Assembly (NCBI RefSeq): GCF_026210795.1
Contig: NC_089429.1
Span: 1,426,001-1,490,000, forward strand
Length of the DNA: 64,000 bases
Direction of reading: 5' to 3'
Origin: Rhizophagus irregularis
Lineage: Eukaryota > Glomeromycota > Glomeromycetes > Glomerales > Glomeraceae
Under the pieces are notes generated by a model, which made no database searches, had not been told where the DNA came from, and saw nothing but the letters and a program-made list of their open reading frames with translations. Positions 38,341-51,042 of this stretch are shown here, piece by piece. Position numbers and translations under genes: made by a program. Every line of letters starts with the position of its first letter. Position 1 is the first letter of the stretch.

Positions 38341-39144
38341 AGGGAAAATGGAACGAAGTGAAAGGGAAAAGTGAAAGGGACGAAAGGGAAGAACGAAAGG
38401 GAAGGGGAGAACAAAGGGAAATGGGGATAATCCGTTTTTATATTCCATCTTTCCGTAAAGACTCTTCTCTCTGGAATTAAATAACCTTAATTACGGAATT
38501 TATCATTTTCCGTGAATGGATCTATAAAAGGCTCATTTTTACGGGTTTTTACAGAAATAACGGATAGAACTTTTTATATGGATGAAGGGAGAACGAAAGG
38601 ATTATGGGAAAATGAAAGGGAAGGGGAGAACGAAAGGGCAATGGAAAACGAAAGGGAAGGGGAGAAACGAAGCAAAAAAAAATTAAGCTTTGCCAAAAAA
38701 AGCTTAATTATTTTTTTTGCCATACCGCAGCCGCAGCGGTAATTATTAAATCCAATATCACGTGATACACGTGATATAAAGTATTCCGAAATAAATGTTT
38801 TTTAGATATTAATTTTAATATGTATATATATATATTTAAATTAAATAGTACAGTGGTTAGATTGTGAGATAACTAATAGTATTATGTTGATGTATTCGGT
38901 TCGGTTCCTAAGGTGAGTAAAAATAAATAATATAATTTAATTAAAATATATATATATATAATCGTGTTAATATATGGCGTTGAACTACACATTAGAGTTG
39001 AACAACGCGTATATTAACATTATGCGTTGATATACTCCAGTATACGGGTGTTGATTAATAATATTGTTAATCGCGTTGAATAACTAGCTGGTGTTGATCA
39101 ACGCATATACTGGTGTGAATCAACGCTTTTCAAACTTGCTGATG
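38341..39144 (-). repeat. Purine tract and outer terminal block of transposon B
   Basis: GAAAGGGAAGGGGAGAACG-type words (to 38670) flank a piece with CGTAAAAA and CGGAATT words also found at 3430-3550. Then come the AAGCTT hairpin, CACGTGATACACGTGAT, the tRNA-like block (38845-38917) and GTTGA-rich words to the CTTGCTGATG end. All match transposon A's left end, inverted. Confidence 0.7.
38845..38917 (+). other. tRNA-like (pol III box) sequence in transposon B
   Basis: AATAGTACAGTGGTTAGATTG and GGTTCGGTTCC are spaced as tRNA A and B boxes. This is the counterpart of 3007-3080. The boxes are kept in both copies while the sequence between them differs. Confidence 0.35.
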
Positions 39145-41115
39145 TTATTAATTCTTTTTTTCTTTCCATAAAAATGTATAAGATCCGAAAGCTCTTCTTC
39201 ACATAGTTTTGTAAAGCATTTTTATCATTTTTATCAAGCGGCACTTCATGAGGATCAAAAATTCGTAAAGAATAATATAAATTTTCATTAGGAAATCTTG
39301 TTCACAAATTTGTAATAACTTTTTCAGCATAATGTTTAATAAAATTTAATTAACAAATATAATTGAGCAAAAATTTATTAGTAATTAATTTAATAAATAA
39401 GTTAAAAATAAAATAGCCTGGCAAATCTTCAGGGTGTAATTCTAACTCATCTATTAACTTTCGCAAATGGGTACCATACTTCGGTAAGACATCTGCAGAT
39501 CCAATAAAATTTGCGGTTATAGATTCATATGCCATTTCGAGTTGTGATCATAAAGAAATATAATCAAATTGAAAAACCAATATAATTTTTTTTAAAATAA
39601 AAAAAAATATCAGCAAAAAATTTTGTAATAATAAGAAATTCGGTATCCACATTGCATTAAATAAGAATTTAGCCGTATTAGATGAATTAATATCATGTTG
39701 TAATGCTTTTTGAATGGGTTCAATTATTTGGTGAAAATTGTTAATTACATTAGACCATGATAGCCATCATGTATCACATACATTAAGAATTGTTAAATCA
39801 GAAACTTCCATATCTTCTTTGATTTTTTTTAATTCATACATTCGCTTATATGAATTAGAAAAATAAGAATAAATTCCTTTAATTATAGTTTTATAATGTG
39901 CGAAATATGGTGTTTCATTTGCAGCTTCTTCTGAAGCTAAGTGTAAGCGATGTGCAACACAATATGTTGATGTAATAAAATTATTAAGTTTTTTTAGTTG
40001 AGTTGCAACACCATTACGAATGCCTAAGTAAAATGATAAAAAATATATATATATATATATTATTAAATTATATATTTTTGATTAATTAATTATTATTTAA
40101 TAATTACCTGTCATGGTTGCAGCTCCGTCACTACCAAAATGTCTTAATTTCGTTATATCCAGTTCTTTTTGAGTTATAAAAAGGTTTATTACATTCATAA
40201 TTCCATCAGCCGATGCATCTGTTATTTGTGTCAATCCAAGAAAATGAAAATAGGTCCACCATTTACTAAATGTTTCGAAACTAATGCAATAGTTTTTTCA
40301 GATATAACATTTGTATTGCTTTCATCAATAAGTAAACTCTAACATGGTGATTCTTTAACCTTAGCAACAACGCTTTCTTCAACAATAGTAAATATAGAAA
40401 AAAGTAATTCTCTTTCTGCAACTGCATTTTTATAAAGTGCATAATTATTAGTTGAAGATGATGAAGTTGTAATTTCAGAATGATTTTGAAGAAGAGGTGG
40501 ATGAAGATTTTGGATAAAATTTTCATCCCCAGTTTGATATTGATAATTAATTTGATATGTAATTAAATCACAAAGAGATCCATAATTATTAAGTGCTATA
40601 TTACGTTGTGTTAAATAATATACATTACGCATACAACAAATAATTAATGCTTGATTATGGTTCATTTGTTGCATAAAGCCTTCTTTAATTGTCAACTGAT
40701 CTGAATTTTTTGCATTAATTGCTTTTATATGCATTTCAATACAATCTTCCTTTAACCACTCCAAACCAGTAGTTGTCCACACACTAGAACTATTTGCATT
40801 TTTGCATATTTTACAAAACATAACTTCTTTTCCATTTCTTTTTTCACAATATAACCATGGATATTTGAAAGGCCAAGATGGATTCCATTTAAGGTTATCT
40901 TTTTCTAAACGTGAATATTTATTTTTTTTTATTTTTATTTTTCGCCTTAAATAATCTCATTTAATTCTCCTTCACTATTAATTTCATTATCTTCAACATC
41001 ACTAATTTGAATAACCTCTGTATTTTTATCATTTTGACTTCTTTTTTTTGTTGGTTTGTCAGTTTTTTTCTCTTGAGGAGTATAATTATTTAGATATTTT
41101 GTGATATCTTCCATT
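39145..41115 (-). pseudogene. hAT-like transposase, N-terminal and central part
   Basis: Starts at ATG 41115 (EDITKYLNNYTP). WNPSWPFKYPWLYCEKRNGK and MFCKICKNANSSSVW...CIEMHIKA form a TTF/BED-type zinc finger. A catalytic-core region with SLLIDESN and TKLRHFGSDGAATMT resembles ZNF862/KRBA2-type hAT transposases. Frames shift and stops occur (for example at 40339), so it is inactive. Transposon B is inserted in its 3' half; the C-terminus is at 23160-23573. Confidence 0.75.
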
Positions 41116-41709
41116 CTTATTATGCTTAAAAAAAAGAAAAATTAGATTATCATATCATTTATCTAATACAAATATATATACGATGTATATCAAATTTTTT
41201 TGTGCACGGAATAAAATTTTTTGTGCACGAAAATGTGCACTATTATTTGTGCACTATGGATAAACCACATGTGAAAAAAAATTGGTGTATGGCAGTCTGC
41301 CAGATGATCAGTAATTGAAAGGAACCAATAAATTAATTAGCATAACGAAAACAATTTTTAAGAGTATTGGATATCATTTAAGGATCTTATAGAAAAAGCT
41401 TTAATTTTTAGCAGCGCTGAAAATTTTGATGATAGTCATGTATCAATTATTAAGTATTATTTGATTCTTGCATCAAATCATTAAGTTTAGCATTATTTGA
41501 AGACTTTTTTATTTAATATAATAATTACAAACATGCTATTATTTTATGTATTTATTATAGCTTTGAAGGATATCGGAATGTGAATTATTATTCTGTGAAT
41601 GAAAATAAAAAACTCATTAATCATTATTGACTAAAAAAGGAAAAGAAATTAATAAATTTTGTATTTACGACTAAAAAAGAAAAAAAAAATTAATAAATTT
41701 TGTACTTAC
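41116..41709. other. AT-rich intergenic DNA with GTGCAC words
   Basis: Words such as TTTGTGCACGAAAATGTGCAC at 41213-41262 pair with similar words near 22970-23050 and probably mark the end of the hAT-like element. The rest is simple AT-rich sequence. Confidence 0.4.
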
Positions 41710-42522
41710 CATTTCGATCTTCTGTATTTAGAGTATTCGTATTTTGAGTATTCTGGCTCTCATGTGCTATAAAATAATTAAGAAAATCAATAAAAATTTA
41801 TAATTTGATTAAACTTTTATACTTTACATACTATTCCTTCTGCTTCGTCTGCGTTGAGTTATATTAACACCAATTGAAGCCTGTACAAACTGATCATCTA
41901 GAAACATATTAAATCATATTAAATAAAACAATTTACCTCTTTAATATAATCATTTTGTTGATTATATAATGTTGTTAGATTTAAAAGTTCTTACCTGGTT
42001 TCTCCCAAAACCGTGTATTCATGACTTCAAAAAAAATGGCACCAGCACGGCTTCTTGCTCCTCTTGGATCGTTTGCAATCACTAATAATTGATCCTAAAG
42101 TATTAAGTGTTAAATAAGTATTAATAAGTATTAAAATTACTATTACAACAAATTTTTATTAATATTTAACTCACGTGATAACCGGTCACTAATCCATTGA
42201 ATTTTGTTTAGCACTGTTTGCCCGAATAATTGCTCCCACACCTCTCATTTACTTTATTCGCAACGGAATTCCAGAAATTTTTTCTACTTCTTCCTGCAAT
42301 TTGATAATGGTACTCGAAGTTTCTTGACCTCCGCTGCTCAATCAAAGCAGCGATTTGGTCATCCGACCACTCCACCCGGCCAGAAGAATAAGTTATAGTG
42401 TCAAAAATGGAGGTAGTATTGACATTGATAGTATTGGTATCATTGACGGTGGTTGAATCAGTTGAAGATGAGGACATTGTTTGAAATTTTGTTAAAAAAT
42501 TGTTTAGAATATTTGGAAACAT
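41710..42522 (-). pseudogene. Myb/SANT-like (trihelix) DNA-binding protein, multi-exon, with a premature TAA
   Basis: Exon 1 (42175-42522) encodes a Ser/Thr-rich start and a trihelix-like domain: VEWSDDQIAALIEQRRSR, then NFWNSVANKVNERCG. GT-AG introns separate exons at about 41995-42094 (QLLVIANDPRGARSR), 41832-41899 and 41710-41768. A TAA in exon 1 directly after SGKQC interrupts the frame, most simply CAA to TAA. Such domains occur in host transcription factors and as accessory proteins of some transposons. Beyond the last clear exon two short T-rich, TTTTTTAG-ending repeats follow. Function unknown. Confidence 0.6.
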
Positions 42523-43188
42523 ATTTGATAAAAAAAAATGTATTGATTATAAAAAAAAATATGTATTGATTATTAATTAGTATTGATTATCAAAAAAATG
42601 CGAGAAAGTTCTTGTAACAATTCTAATTATGCCATTCAATTATCATGATATTACATCATTTCATTTTTTAATTATTAGTACAATTTTTAATGTAACACCA
42701 TTTCAAAATGATTTCGTTGATTCATGATATTATATCATAAAATTCACAAAACATAGAATTCGTAAAACTCCGTCTCTTGTCCATTAAAAGTGATTAAAAT
42801 GTCGATCTTCCATTGTTTTCCATCGTACAAAAAAAAAAATTAGCCATTAAAAGTGATTAAAAATTTTGTAAATTAGGCCCGGTATTATTCTTACGTAAAA
42901 ATTAACATTTATTTATTACGACTTACTAATGTGAAAAAAAATTAATTAATTTTATTAATTTTACATCTCGGATTGATTTAATGTTAATTTTCAAATGTTG
43001 AATTAATGTTGAACGCGTTAAATGAATTCGTTGAGCAAAAATTATGCTTATGTAATATGCGATTAATAATTTTTCATTTGATAAAAGTCACGAGACATAC
43101 TATCTTCTTGCTTATATTATACACGATTATCACTAAGCTTGAAATGGAAATCAAATGTGTCATCATTTTCTTTATTTGGTGTGGCATA
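42523..43188. other. AT-rich stretch without a gene
   Basis: No recognisable gene or repeat boundary. It probably includes the outer end of the Plavaka-type element whose coding part begins at 43189. Confidence 0.4.
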
Positions 43189-43431
43189 CTACAAGTTAAA
43201 TCTTCTATTCAAAGGTATAATCGACAAATATTTTTGTTTTCCTACCGTAATATTTCTAAATTTTGTAGCTCGACATAATATCCTATGAACTGCTAACAGG
43301 GAATCACAACCTTCTTGAAAGTATTTGGCTTTCCATAATTCAGTATTTGATATTTTTGGCTCCATAAAACTATGTTTAAACCGAATACTAGAAGAAGGTG
43401 CAGGTTTATACCACTTGACATATGCTAGGAG
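43189..43431 (-). pseudogene. C-terminal end of the Plavaka/CACTA-type transposase
   Basis: Reads YVKWYKPAPSSSIRFKHSF, then WKAKYFQEGCDSLLAVHRIL and, after KFRN, YLSIIPLNRRFNL, stop at 43189. This is the conserved C-terminus of fungal Plavaka-type transposases. It joins in frame to FPEGTKTHLLA at 47341 if the hAT element and one 8-bp repeat are removed. Confidence 0.8.
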
Positions 43432-44691
43432 TAGAGCTCCGAATCGGATCGGGTAAAATGGGTCACCCGATGGGTTAACCCGAAAAATTCAGATTGGGTA
43501 GGTGAAATATTGATCTAATATCAGGTCGGGTCAAGCCTTTAACCCGATCCGGATAACCCAAGTTAGAGTATATAATAATAAATTCAATTAATTGCTGATC
43601 GTTTGATTATTGTATACTATAAATAAAAATTAACTAACCAAATAAGTAAGTTGATTTACTTGATTATTAATATATATCAATCTAATTTTTTTTTTCACAC
43701 GTCGCTTAAAAATATTTTTTTACAAAATGTAATATTCTTTTACAAAATGTCTAAGCGTCGTTATCGTGAAATTAATGCAGATATAGAAGAAGAAACAACT
43801 GAATTTGCTCCTACCGAGGAAGAAAATCTTAAAGAAGTTGAATCAGAAGATGGATTAGAAAATCAAGCAGAAGGCGGACTACCGGATAATTCAAATTCAG
43901 GTTTAAGTACTTTAGACGAAAATGATAGAAAAGGAAGCTTTGTATGGAATCACTTTGATAAATTTAGAGATAATAATGGTGGTTTATGGGCAAAATGTCA
44001 ATATTGTGGGTAAGAATTAACACAATAGTCAATATATATTTACTAGTAATTGAACAAATTAGATAATTGTTACAATACTTAATAGAGGTGGTAAATATGA
44101 TATGAGTAAAGGTGGATCAACTGGTAATTTAAACCGTCATCTTAATAAAGTACATCCAGAAAAAATCAATCCTTCTATTGCGAAGCAAGCTGAATTTATG
44201 AAAAAATTTATACAGTCAAATGAACAAATAGGAAGTATAATTTATATTAATTTGTTTTATTTTAAAGTAATAATTAATAATTAATTTATATACATTTACA
44301 GAAATTTTCTAATGAGATCTTTCGTAAAAATCTTGCTGAATGGATTGCCGCTGATGATCAGCCGTTCACAGTTGTAGAATCTCCCGAATTTCATCATGTA
44401 ATACATTCTTGCAATCCAATGGCATTCATTCCTTCAGCAGATACAGTGAAAACGGATATTTTAAAGTTATATAAAACCCATCAATCAAATATGCAAGATT
44501 TACTACAGGTTAGTAAATATCAATTGTGATATATTGATATTGATATTACAATTAATTTGATTAAACTACTAATTTATCTTTAATTAAAGAATACTCCAGG
44601 AAAGATAAGTTTTGCAATAGATGCATGGACATCACCTAACATTATTGGATTCCTCGGTATAACTGGACACTTTATTGATGTTGATTGGAAT

Positions 44692-44988
44692 AGGACCCCG
44701 GATATCTAATATAAAGGTCATAATGGACTTTTGGCCAAAAACACCCCTTTTTGCTGAAACTCAAAAAATCGTTTTTTGTAAATATCTCAGCATCCAGTAA
44801 TTCAATTTTAATGAACTTTTTTTTATTTTGTAGCCCTCATTTAGCTCTACAATTTAAAAAAATGTTCTTCAATATTGGACCACTGGATGCCGAGATATTT
44901 ACAAAAAACGATTTTTTGAGCCCCTGAAAAATGGGCCAATCTGCCGAAAGTGTGACTTATGACCTGTTTTGGAGATATCCGGGGTCCT
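44692..44988. mobile_element. MITE (297 bp) in hAT exon 4
   Basis: Ends AGGACCCCGGATATCT, flanked by the 8-bp duplication ATTGGAAT (44684-44691 and 44989-44996). A large inner inverted repeat carries TGTAAATATCTC and its complement. The 8-bp duplication suggests a hAT-type enzyme. Confidence 0.88.
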
Positions 44989-46516
44989 ATTGGAATCTTA
45001 GGAATGTTCTTGTAGATTTCATTGATCTTTCAGAACCTCATTCAGGTGCAAACTTGGCAAAGGCATTCGCAGCATGTCTTCAAGAAAAAAAAATATTAAC
45101 GAAGGTAACTAATAAGTTGGTTTGAAATTTTATGTATTAAGTAAAATAAAAACTTTTAAATTATTTATAATTAGATTCTTGGTATCACTGCTGATAATGC
45201 AGCAAACAACAATACTTTTTTAAAGTCATTTGAACATACATGTACTGAAAATCGAATCAATTTTCACCATAAACGAAATCATATAAGATGTATAGCACAT
45301 ATCATGAATCTTACAGTACAGGAAATATTAAAGCAAATTAAAGCTGAAGAAGCACAGGATGAAGACATGATCTTGGAAGAATTTTGCAACAGCCGTACTA
45401 CTCATACATATGAAATGATACCTAAGGTAAATATAATAATAATATAAAATAAAATCAGAATAATTAATTATAAATTTCTAACTTCTAATAAATATTTAGC
45501 TGAGAAGACTTATCGTAAAAATACGCGCTTCTCCACAACGTTGTGCAAAGTTTTCTTCCCAATGTGATCTTTATGAAGATGTTAAAAATCTAAATCTCGT
45601 TTTGGATGTTAAAACAAGATGGAACTCGACATACATGATGTTAAAATGTGCTCTTGAACTTCAAAAAGCAAGTATAATCTTGAAATTTTAAATTATAATT
45701 TATAAAAATGATTAACTAAATATGTTAATAATTTTATATAGCCTCTCCATGATACAACAATGATTGAACGTGAATTGGAAGAATTTTCTATTTCTACAGA
45801 AGAGTGGAATCAGATGAAAGAATTATGTCATGTATTTGAGGTAAAGTGTTTATTAGATTTCAATGTAATTTTAAATTAATTAATAAATTATTTCTAAGTA
45901 TAATTTTATAATTTTAGATCTTTCATAAAGCTACTGTAGAAATGTCAAAGGCACAATATATTACCCTTTCTTCATCAATTCCTGTTTACAATATTTTATT
46001 GGATCATTTAGAAAAGCTTCTTGACAATAAAAACAAAGAATATTGTACAATTTCCAAAATAAGAACTGCTATAACAAAAGGGTATGAAAAGCTCAAAACG
46101 TATTACGCCAAAACAGACGAGTCACATGTTTACCCGATTGCTACAAGTATTGAATATTTTATTTTATTTTATTTATTGTTTAATAATTAATATGTTTATG
46201 CATTTATTAACTTATTATAATTTTTTTTTAGTACTGGATCCACGAATGAAACTAAAGTATTATCTTCAACAGGAATGGGAGCAAGAGTATATTGATGCTG
46301 CAATAAAAGTTATCAAGGATACATACAATGAACATTACCAAAATGATCCTTTATTAAATAATAGCAACTTAGAAGTTCAAGAAAATGATCAGGAAAATTT
46401 TTTTAGCTTATTTGAAATTGGTAATGATTCATCTGAAGAAGATGAATTGGATGAATACCTTCGAAAACCAGTAGTTAGTTTTAAGATGAATCCTTTACAA
46501 TGGTGGAAGGCAAGTA

Positions 46517-46688
46517 CAGTCAAACCTTGATATAGCGAACCCTTGATATAGTGAATTTTTCAGACAACTATAATAAATTTCCCCTTGCTATAACGAATTA
46601 ACCAATCAAATCTCTTAAAATCTTCACTATAGCCCTATAGCGAAGTTGAGGTCTGGAACCTAGGGTTCGTTATAACAAGGGTTGACTG
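46517..46688. mobile_element. MITE (172 bp) in a hAT intron
   Basis: Ends CAGTCAAACCTTGATATAG and (inverted) CAGTCAACCCTTGTTATAA, flanked by TA. The second hAT copy near 62670 lacks it and shows the empty site CAAGTATATTTG, direct proof of insertion with TA duplication. Confidence 0.92.
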
Positions 46689-47332
46689 TATATTTGTAAA
46701 GTTTTATCTGAATAATATATACATAATTTAAATAATTTAACTATCTAAATATTCTTTTTAGGTGCACGAAGCTACTTATCCGCGTCTTGCAGCTATGGCG
46801 TGAGATTATTTAGCGATACCAGGTAAAATGTAAATTAAGATTATTTATTTAATTTTTAATTAATTATATTATTAACAATAGTATGATTTTCGATTTTAGG
46901 AACCAGTGTACCTGTTGAAAGAATTTTTTCAGGTGGGGCCGATTTGATAACAAAAAAGCGTTCTAATTTAGGAATTGAAACAATTCGAGCATGTATGTTG
47001 CTTAAAAATTGGATTAAGTATTCTAGGCCGTTTAGCAATTAATATTAGCACTAGTATTTGGTAATATAATTAAAATTTAATCTTTTTTTAATATTAATTA
47101 GTAATTACATTATAATAATAAATAATATAACGATATAATAAATTATAAAAATATGATATTTGCAATTTGCGATTTAAATTGATTTTATATATTAATCAGG
47201 TTGATTTGACCCACGGATCAGGTCGGATAAATCATAAATTTACATTGGGTTACATTTAGTCTGACCCGAAAAAAAAATATTGGGTCAGGTCAAGTCAAAA
47301 ACCCGACCTGACCTGACCCATTCGGAGCTCTA

Positions 47333-50300
47333 GCTAGGAGGTGAGTTTTCGTTCCTTCTGGAAATCTAAGAGCATGCTCGAAATAATATTGGACTTCACC
47401 TGGATAAGTTTCAACTGAATCATCATTAGCTGCTTTCCATTTTGCAAATATATTTGCATTTTTTTCATGGCGACCAGAAATCATAGATCCAAATATTTCG
47501 GCGCCAATTTGTAGTCTTGCATGCTGATTCATATGCAAATCCATAAATCCTAACACATCTTCTTTTTCCCTTTCATATAATATTGCATACCATTCACATA
47601 GAAATCCTCGCAACTCCAAAGGTATAATGACATTGATATATGATGGGTTAAGCATTTGGCCAGGTAATGGTTCAGTGCCATATATTTTGGAAATCATAGA
47701 CGTATTATGTCTCATGAATAGAAAATGCTGCAGTTCCTCCCTTTCTGCTGTGATTGCTAAACTTCCTACAGCTTTTTTTGGTACAAGAAGATGGAGAGAT
47801 TCATCTAGAAGGCCAGATGTCCATTTACATGATAAGTGATAATCCACCAAAGTGTTTTTAAGAACAATTTTCATTAATTCGGGTTCTATTTGTCGGTTAC
47901 TATTAGGATATGATTCTAAATAACAGGAATTTTTTTAATAAGGGTACTAAAGACAATTGAAAGACACTGAAGTAAATTTACCTATATATCCATTAAGTCT
48001 TTCAAACGGGAAAAGCTAAAAACTATATATAGGACCATAATCACGACAGCAATCAGGGATATGAAGTGCGAGATGTATATTGCTTGTTATAAATTCTGGT
48101 CCATATGTATATTCTATAAGGTAGGCCATATCTTTTAACCTCTCTTACGTCTCCTTCAAATCATCATCTGTAATAAATCTTGCTACTAAAAGATTACAAG
48201 CTCGAACAAAATGCCCTAAGATTTTTCTATCATTATCATCTAGCATATCCCATAATATAGATGTAGAATAAATCATAATAAAGGTCTTTCATTGATCAGC
48301 AGTTAAGTTAGAAAACCCATCATTTCCGATTGCAATCTTTGGAGGAATTCTACCAATGTCAGAAGGTAAATCAATATTATCCATTCTGTTTTGTGCTACA
48401 CGAAGTTGTTTCATAGTTAATTTTTTTTGGTTTACAAAAATGGATTTGATTATCCATTTTGCAACACCGAGGAAAAGACAATGCATAGGATCCACTACAG
48501 CAAATTGTATAGGATCCATGTATAGTAGGCGAAGCACTTCAGTCCATCTTATACCATGTACTTTAAAATGTGCTTCTCTGGAGGACTTTGAGTTACATTG
48601 CAACCATTCATGAGCATATTGCCTATGTAATAAAAGATCTGCAGGCTTTGTTACCCATTCATTATAGTCTTGCATTCCTCCGTAATGAGTTTTTCTAAAT
48701 TCCTCGCTATAAGTGATACGTTTATCACACCTATAGCATTTCATTACTACAGATCCATGACCAAATAACTTTCGTGTAGCTGGAGTATCAGACAATCCAA
48801 CAATTAACGCAACTTTTATTTCTAAACTATTGGAAAATTGGTGAGTTTTTGGTACTTTCTACCCCTTTCAAAGTTCTAATAACTCATCTACAATAGGAGC
48901 TAAATAATGATTAATGCGTTCTAACCCTGCCTCTTTTGGTCCTGGTAAGAAACCTAAATATATAATATTTTCGGGCTTATTCCTTTCTGACCTTAGAAGA
49001 TTGCAAATAGATGCATAAATAGCGCCAGTACTATGCTGCGTGTAGGAGAATGGTTGGAACCAATCAAGATTAAGGAGAAGACCTAGATGGGTTGTGGCAG
49101 TCTCTGTTGTAAAAAAGGTACTACCATCAAATGGAAAATTTTTCCATACCTTACCATCGTAAATATCTGAATAGATATTATTTTCGTTTCTTTGAGTCCC
49201 TGATAATTTTAACATGTTCTCAAAATCTGGTCGTTGATATAAAATGCTCAATTGCTGATGAATGTTTGGCTTAGGATAAAGCATGCGAGGTACCGCAATT
49301 GTTGCATTTTTATTTTTTTTGAGAAAGGAAAGTGGATTATTGCATTGGTGATTACGACTTGATATTGGATTATTTGGATACTCTTTATACGGGCAATTCA
49401 TTATAGCAACTTTTCCTTCTTCCTTATATGCAATAATATCTTTAACATTATGCAATTTATGGCAATCGGTACATGCAGCTAATTGCATTTTCAGTTGAAA
49501 AATGTTTAACCATATTTTTGCCATATATAATGAGGTAGGAAAATTTTCAAATTGCAACTTATCAAAGCGCATAAGAATTATATGAAAAATTTTATTAAGG
49601 ATTCAAGTGCAATATCAGGCAATCGAAATCTTTGTTGAAATTTAAATAGCCATATTATAATCTCAGTATTAATAGAATCACTTAAGCTTTTCACTATAAA
49701 TGCTTTTTCATTGTCATTGTCAATCTTAGGAGATGCGAAAAAATCTTCTACATCATCATTCTCCTCTCCTTCATCCACATCATCATTCTCTTCCTCATCC
49801 ATATTATCTACATCATCATTCTCCTCTCCTTCATTCACATCATCTAAGGTTGCTTGCCTAAACCTCTTCAAAATCCTATGATTAGTTTCATCAAAATTTT
49901 ACTATAGATTTATTATAGTTTCGGCAGAGTTTCGGCAGTTTCAGCATTTATAATAAGTTTCAGCAGTTTCGCCATTTTCCAAAGTTTTGCCAGTTTTTTA
50001 ATATAACTTTAATATAGTTTCAGCAGAATTTCGCTTTTCGGCGAAACGCCATCTTGCCTAAACCCCTAGGTTTCGGCAAGCAACCTTAACATCATCATTC
50101 TCTTTCCCATCCATATTATTTACATCATCATTCTCCTCTCCCTCATCCACATCATCATTCTCTTCCTCATTCATATTATTTACATCATCATTCTCTTCCC
50201 CCTCATTTATATTATCTACATTATAATTCTCACCAAAATAATTGATTTCATCATTATTTTCATCAATTGTAGGTGCTGGAATACGAAAACATGAAGGTTT

Positions 50301-50729
50301 TGATGAAAATAATGTTATATTTTCTTCAATATATTGGAAAGAGGGACCAGGATGGGAAGAGTCCTGATCTGGACTAGATGTACTGGAGTAATTATTTCTT
50401 TCTCGCTTTTTTGATATGTTCAATTTTATTTCTGTATTTATATATGTATTATTAACAGATGATGTTTTTTTCTTTCTTATCATGATGGTATTTTCCTGAT
50501 TTTTTCTAGAATCTTTTGATCTCGATTCCCACAAACTATCATCATACGTATGTTTCTCTTGAGTGCGAGAATCAACTTCTGCACCTTTGCAACGAGCACA
50601 ATTGCAAATATACAAATACTTTTTTTTGGGCTTTATTAAATCAGCCACAAAGGTTTCAGAGGTTTCAACTTTACGTTTTTTATTACTCTTTATTAATTCA
50701 GATACAGAGTTACATTTTTTATTACTCAT
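47333..50729 (-). pseudogene. Plavaka/CACTA-type (Tnp2-like) transposase, main part
   Basis: Starts at ATG 50729. The N-terminus has CNCARCKGAEVDSRTQEKH and a low-complexity acidic tract of EEENDDV repeats. Then follow HLGLLLNLDWFQPFSYTQHS, IIYLGFLPGPKEAG, FAVVDPMHCLFLGVAKWI and, after a region with intron-like breaks, PEFITSNIHLALHIPDC and FPFERLNGYIG, all typical of Tnp2/Plavaka transposases. In-frame stops sit where homologous sequence has Trp or Gln (TGA after LTADQ near 48288, TAG in the YSF-LFPFERL region, TAA after LKET). The gene is also cut by the hAT element (47332) and a MITE at 49847. Family A/B above may use this type of enzyme; that is a guess. Confidence 0.82.
49847..50086. mobile_element. 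MITE (240 bp) in the Plavaka acidic-repeat region
   Basis: Ends AGGTTGCTTGCCTAAACC and (inverted) AGGTTGCTTGCCGAAACC, flanked by TA. The inside repeats GTTTCGGCAG and GTTTCAGCAG. It interrupts the acidic-repeat coding sequence. Confidence 0.75.
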
Positions 50730-51042
50730 TTTTATTAAAATGTATAAAATATATTTTTTATTCTATCACTTTTAATAGTTAGTAATCAAGACGTTCAGAA
50801 ATGAGCTTTTAATAATCCTTATCATACAAAAGAATTGCACAAGAATTTTATGAGCGCATTACTTTTACCTGGTGAGAATTGCGCAAACGCGTTGCTACCT
50901 CTGAGCCTTGATCTGCATCCTGAAATCTCCGAAATCATTATAAATTTGCACACAATCAACTTTTTTCACGTTCTGAAATCTCTACTTTATACGGGATTTT
51001 TTTATTTTACAAAATAACAAAAAGATTTTATACTTCGTAACA

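Larger units (their letters stand above)
23574..39144 (-). mobile_element. Transposon B, second copy of the CATCAGCAAG family, split by the gypsy element
   Basis: Ends CATCAGCAAG and CTTGCTGATG, flanked by TT on both sides. Without the gypsy insertion it is about 3.81 kb. It runs opposite to transposon A: the terminal block matching A's right end is at 23574-24060, the hairpin-intron array at 24090-25608, palindromes at 37371-38340, purine tract at 38340-38670, and the block matching A's left end at 38680-39144. Its host is the coding part of a hAT-like transposase gene, and the frame is restored if it is removed with 2 bp. Confidence 0.82.
43747..47042 (+). pseudogene. hAT transposase, about 11 exons
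   Basis: Exons by frame and splice sites: 43747-44009, 44086-44234, 44302-44508, 44590-45104 (with a MITE), 45175-45426, 45500-45671, 45742-45840, 45918-46146, 46232-46509, 46762-46822, then about 46900-47042. The BED zinc finger (FVWNHFDKF...CQYCG...GNLNRHLNKVHP) spans exons 1-2. The catalytic region includes SFAIDAWTSPN and LGITADNAANNNTF, and the C-terminal dimerisation signature is VPVERIFSGGADLI, RSNLGIETIRA. The intron after 46509 starts GCAAG. A TGA at 46801 replaces CGA, which the copy at 62029-63088 still has. This plus the MITE at 44692 inactivates it. Confidence 0.85.
43432..47332 (+). mobile_element. hAT transposon (3.9 kb) inserted in the Plavaka gene
   Basis: The ends TAGAGCTCCGAAT and (inverted) TAGAGCTCCGAAT have GGGT/ACCC-rich subterminal regions. 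The perfect 8-bp duplication GCTAGGAG is at 43424-43431 and 47333-47340. One intron-containing transposase gene is on the plus strand. Two small elements have inserted in it. A truncated second copy lies at 62029-63088. Confidence 0.92.
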
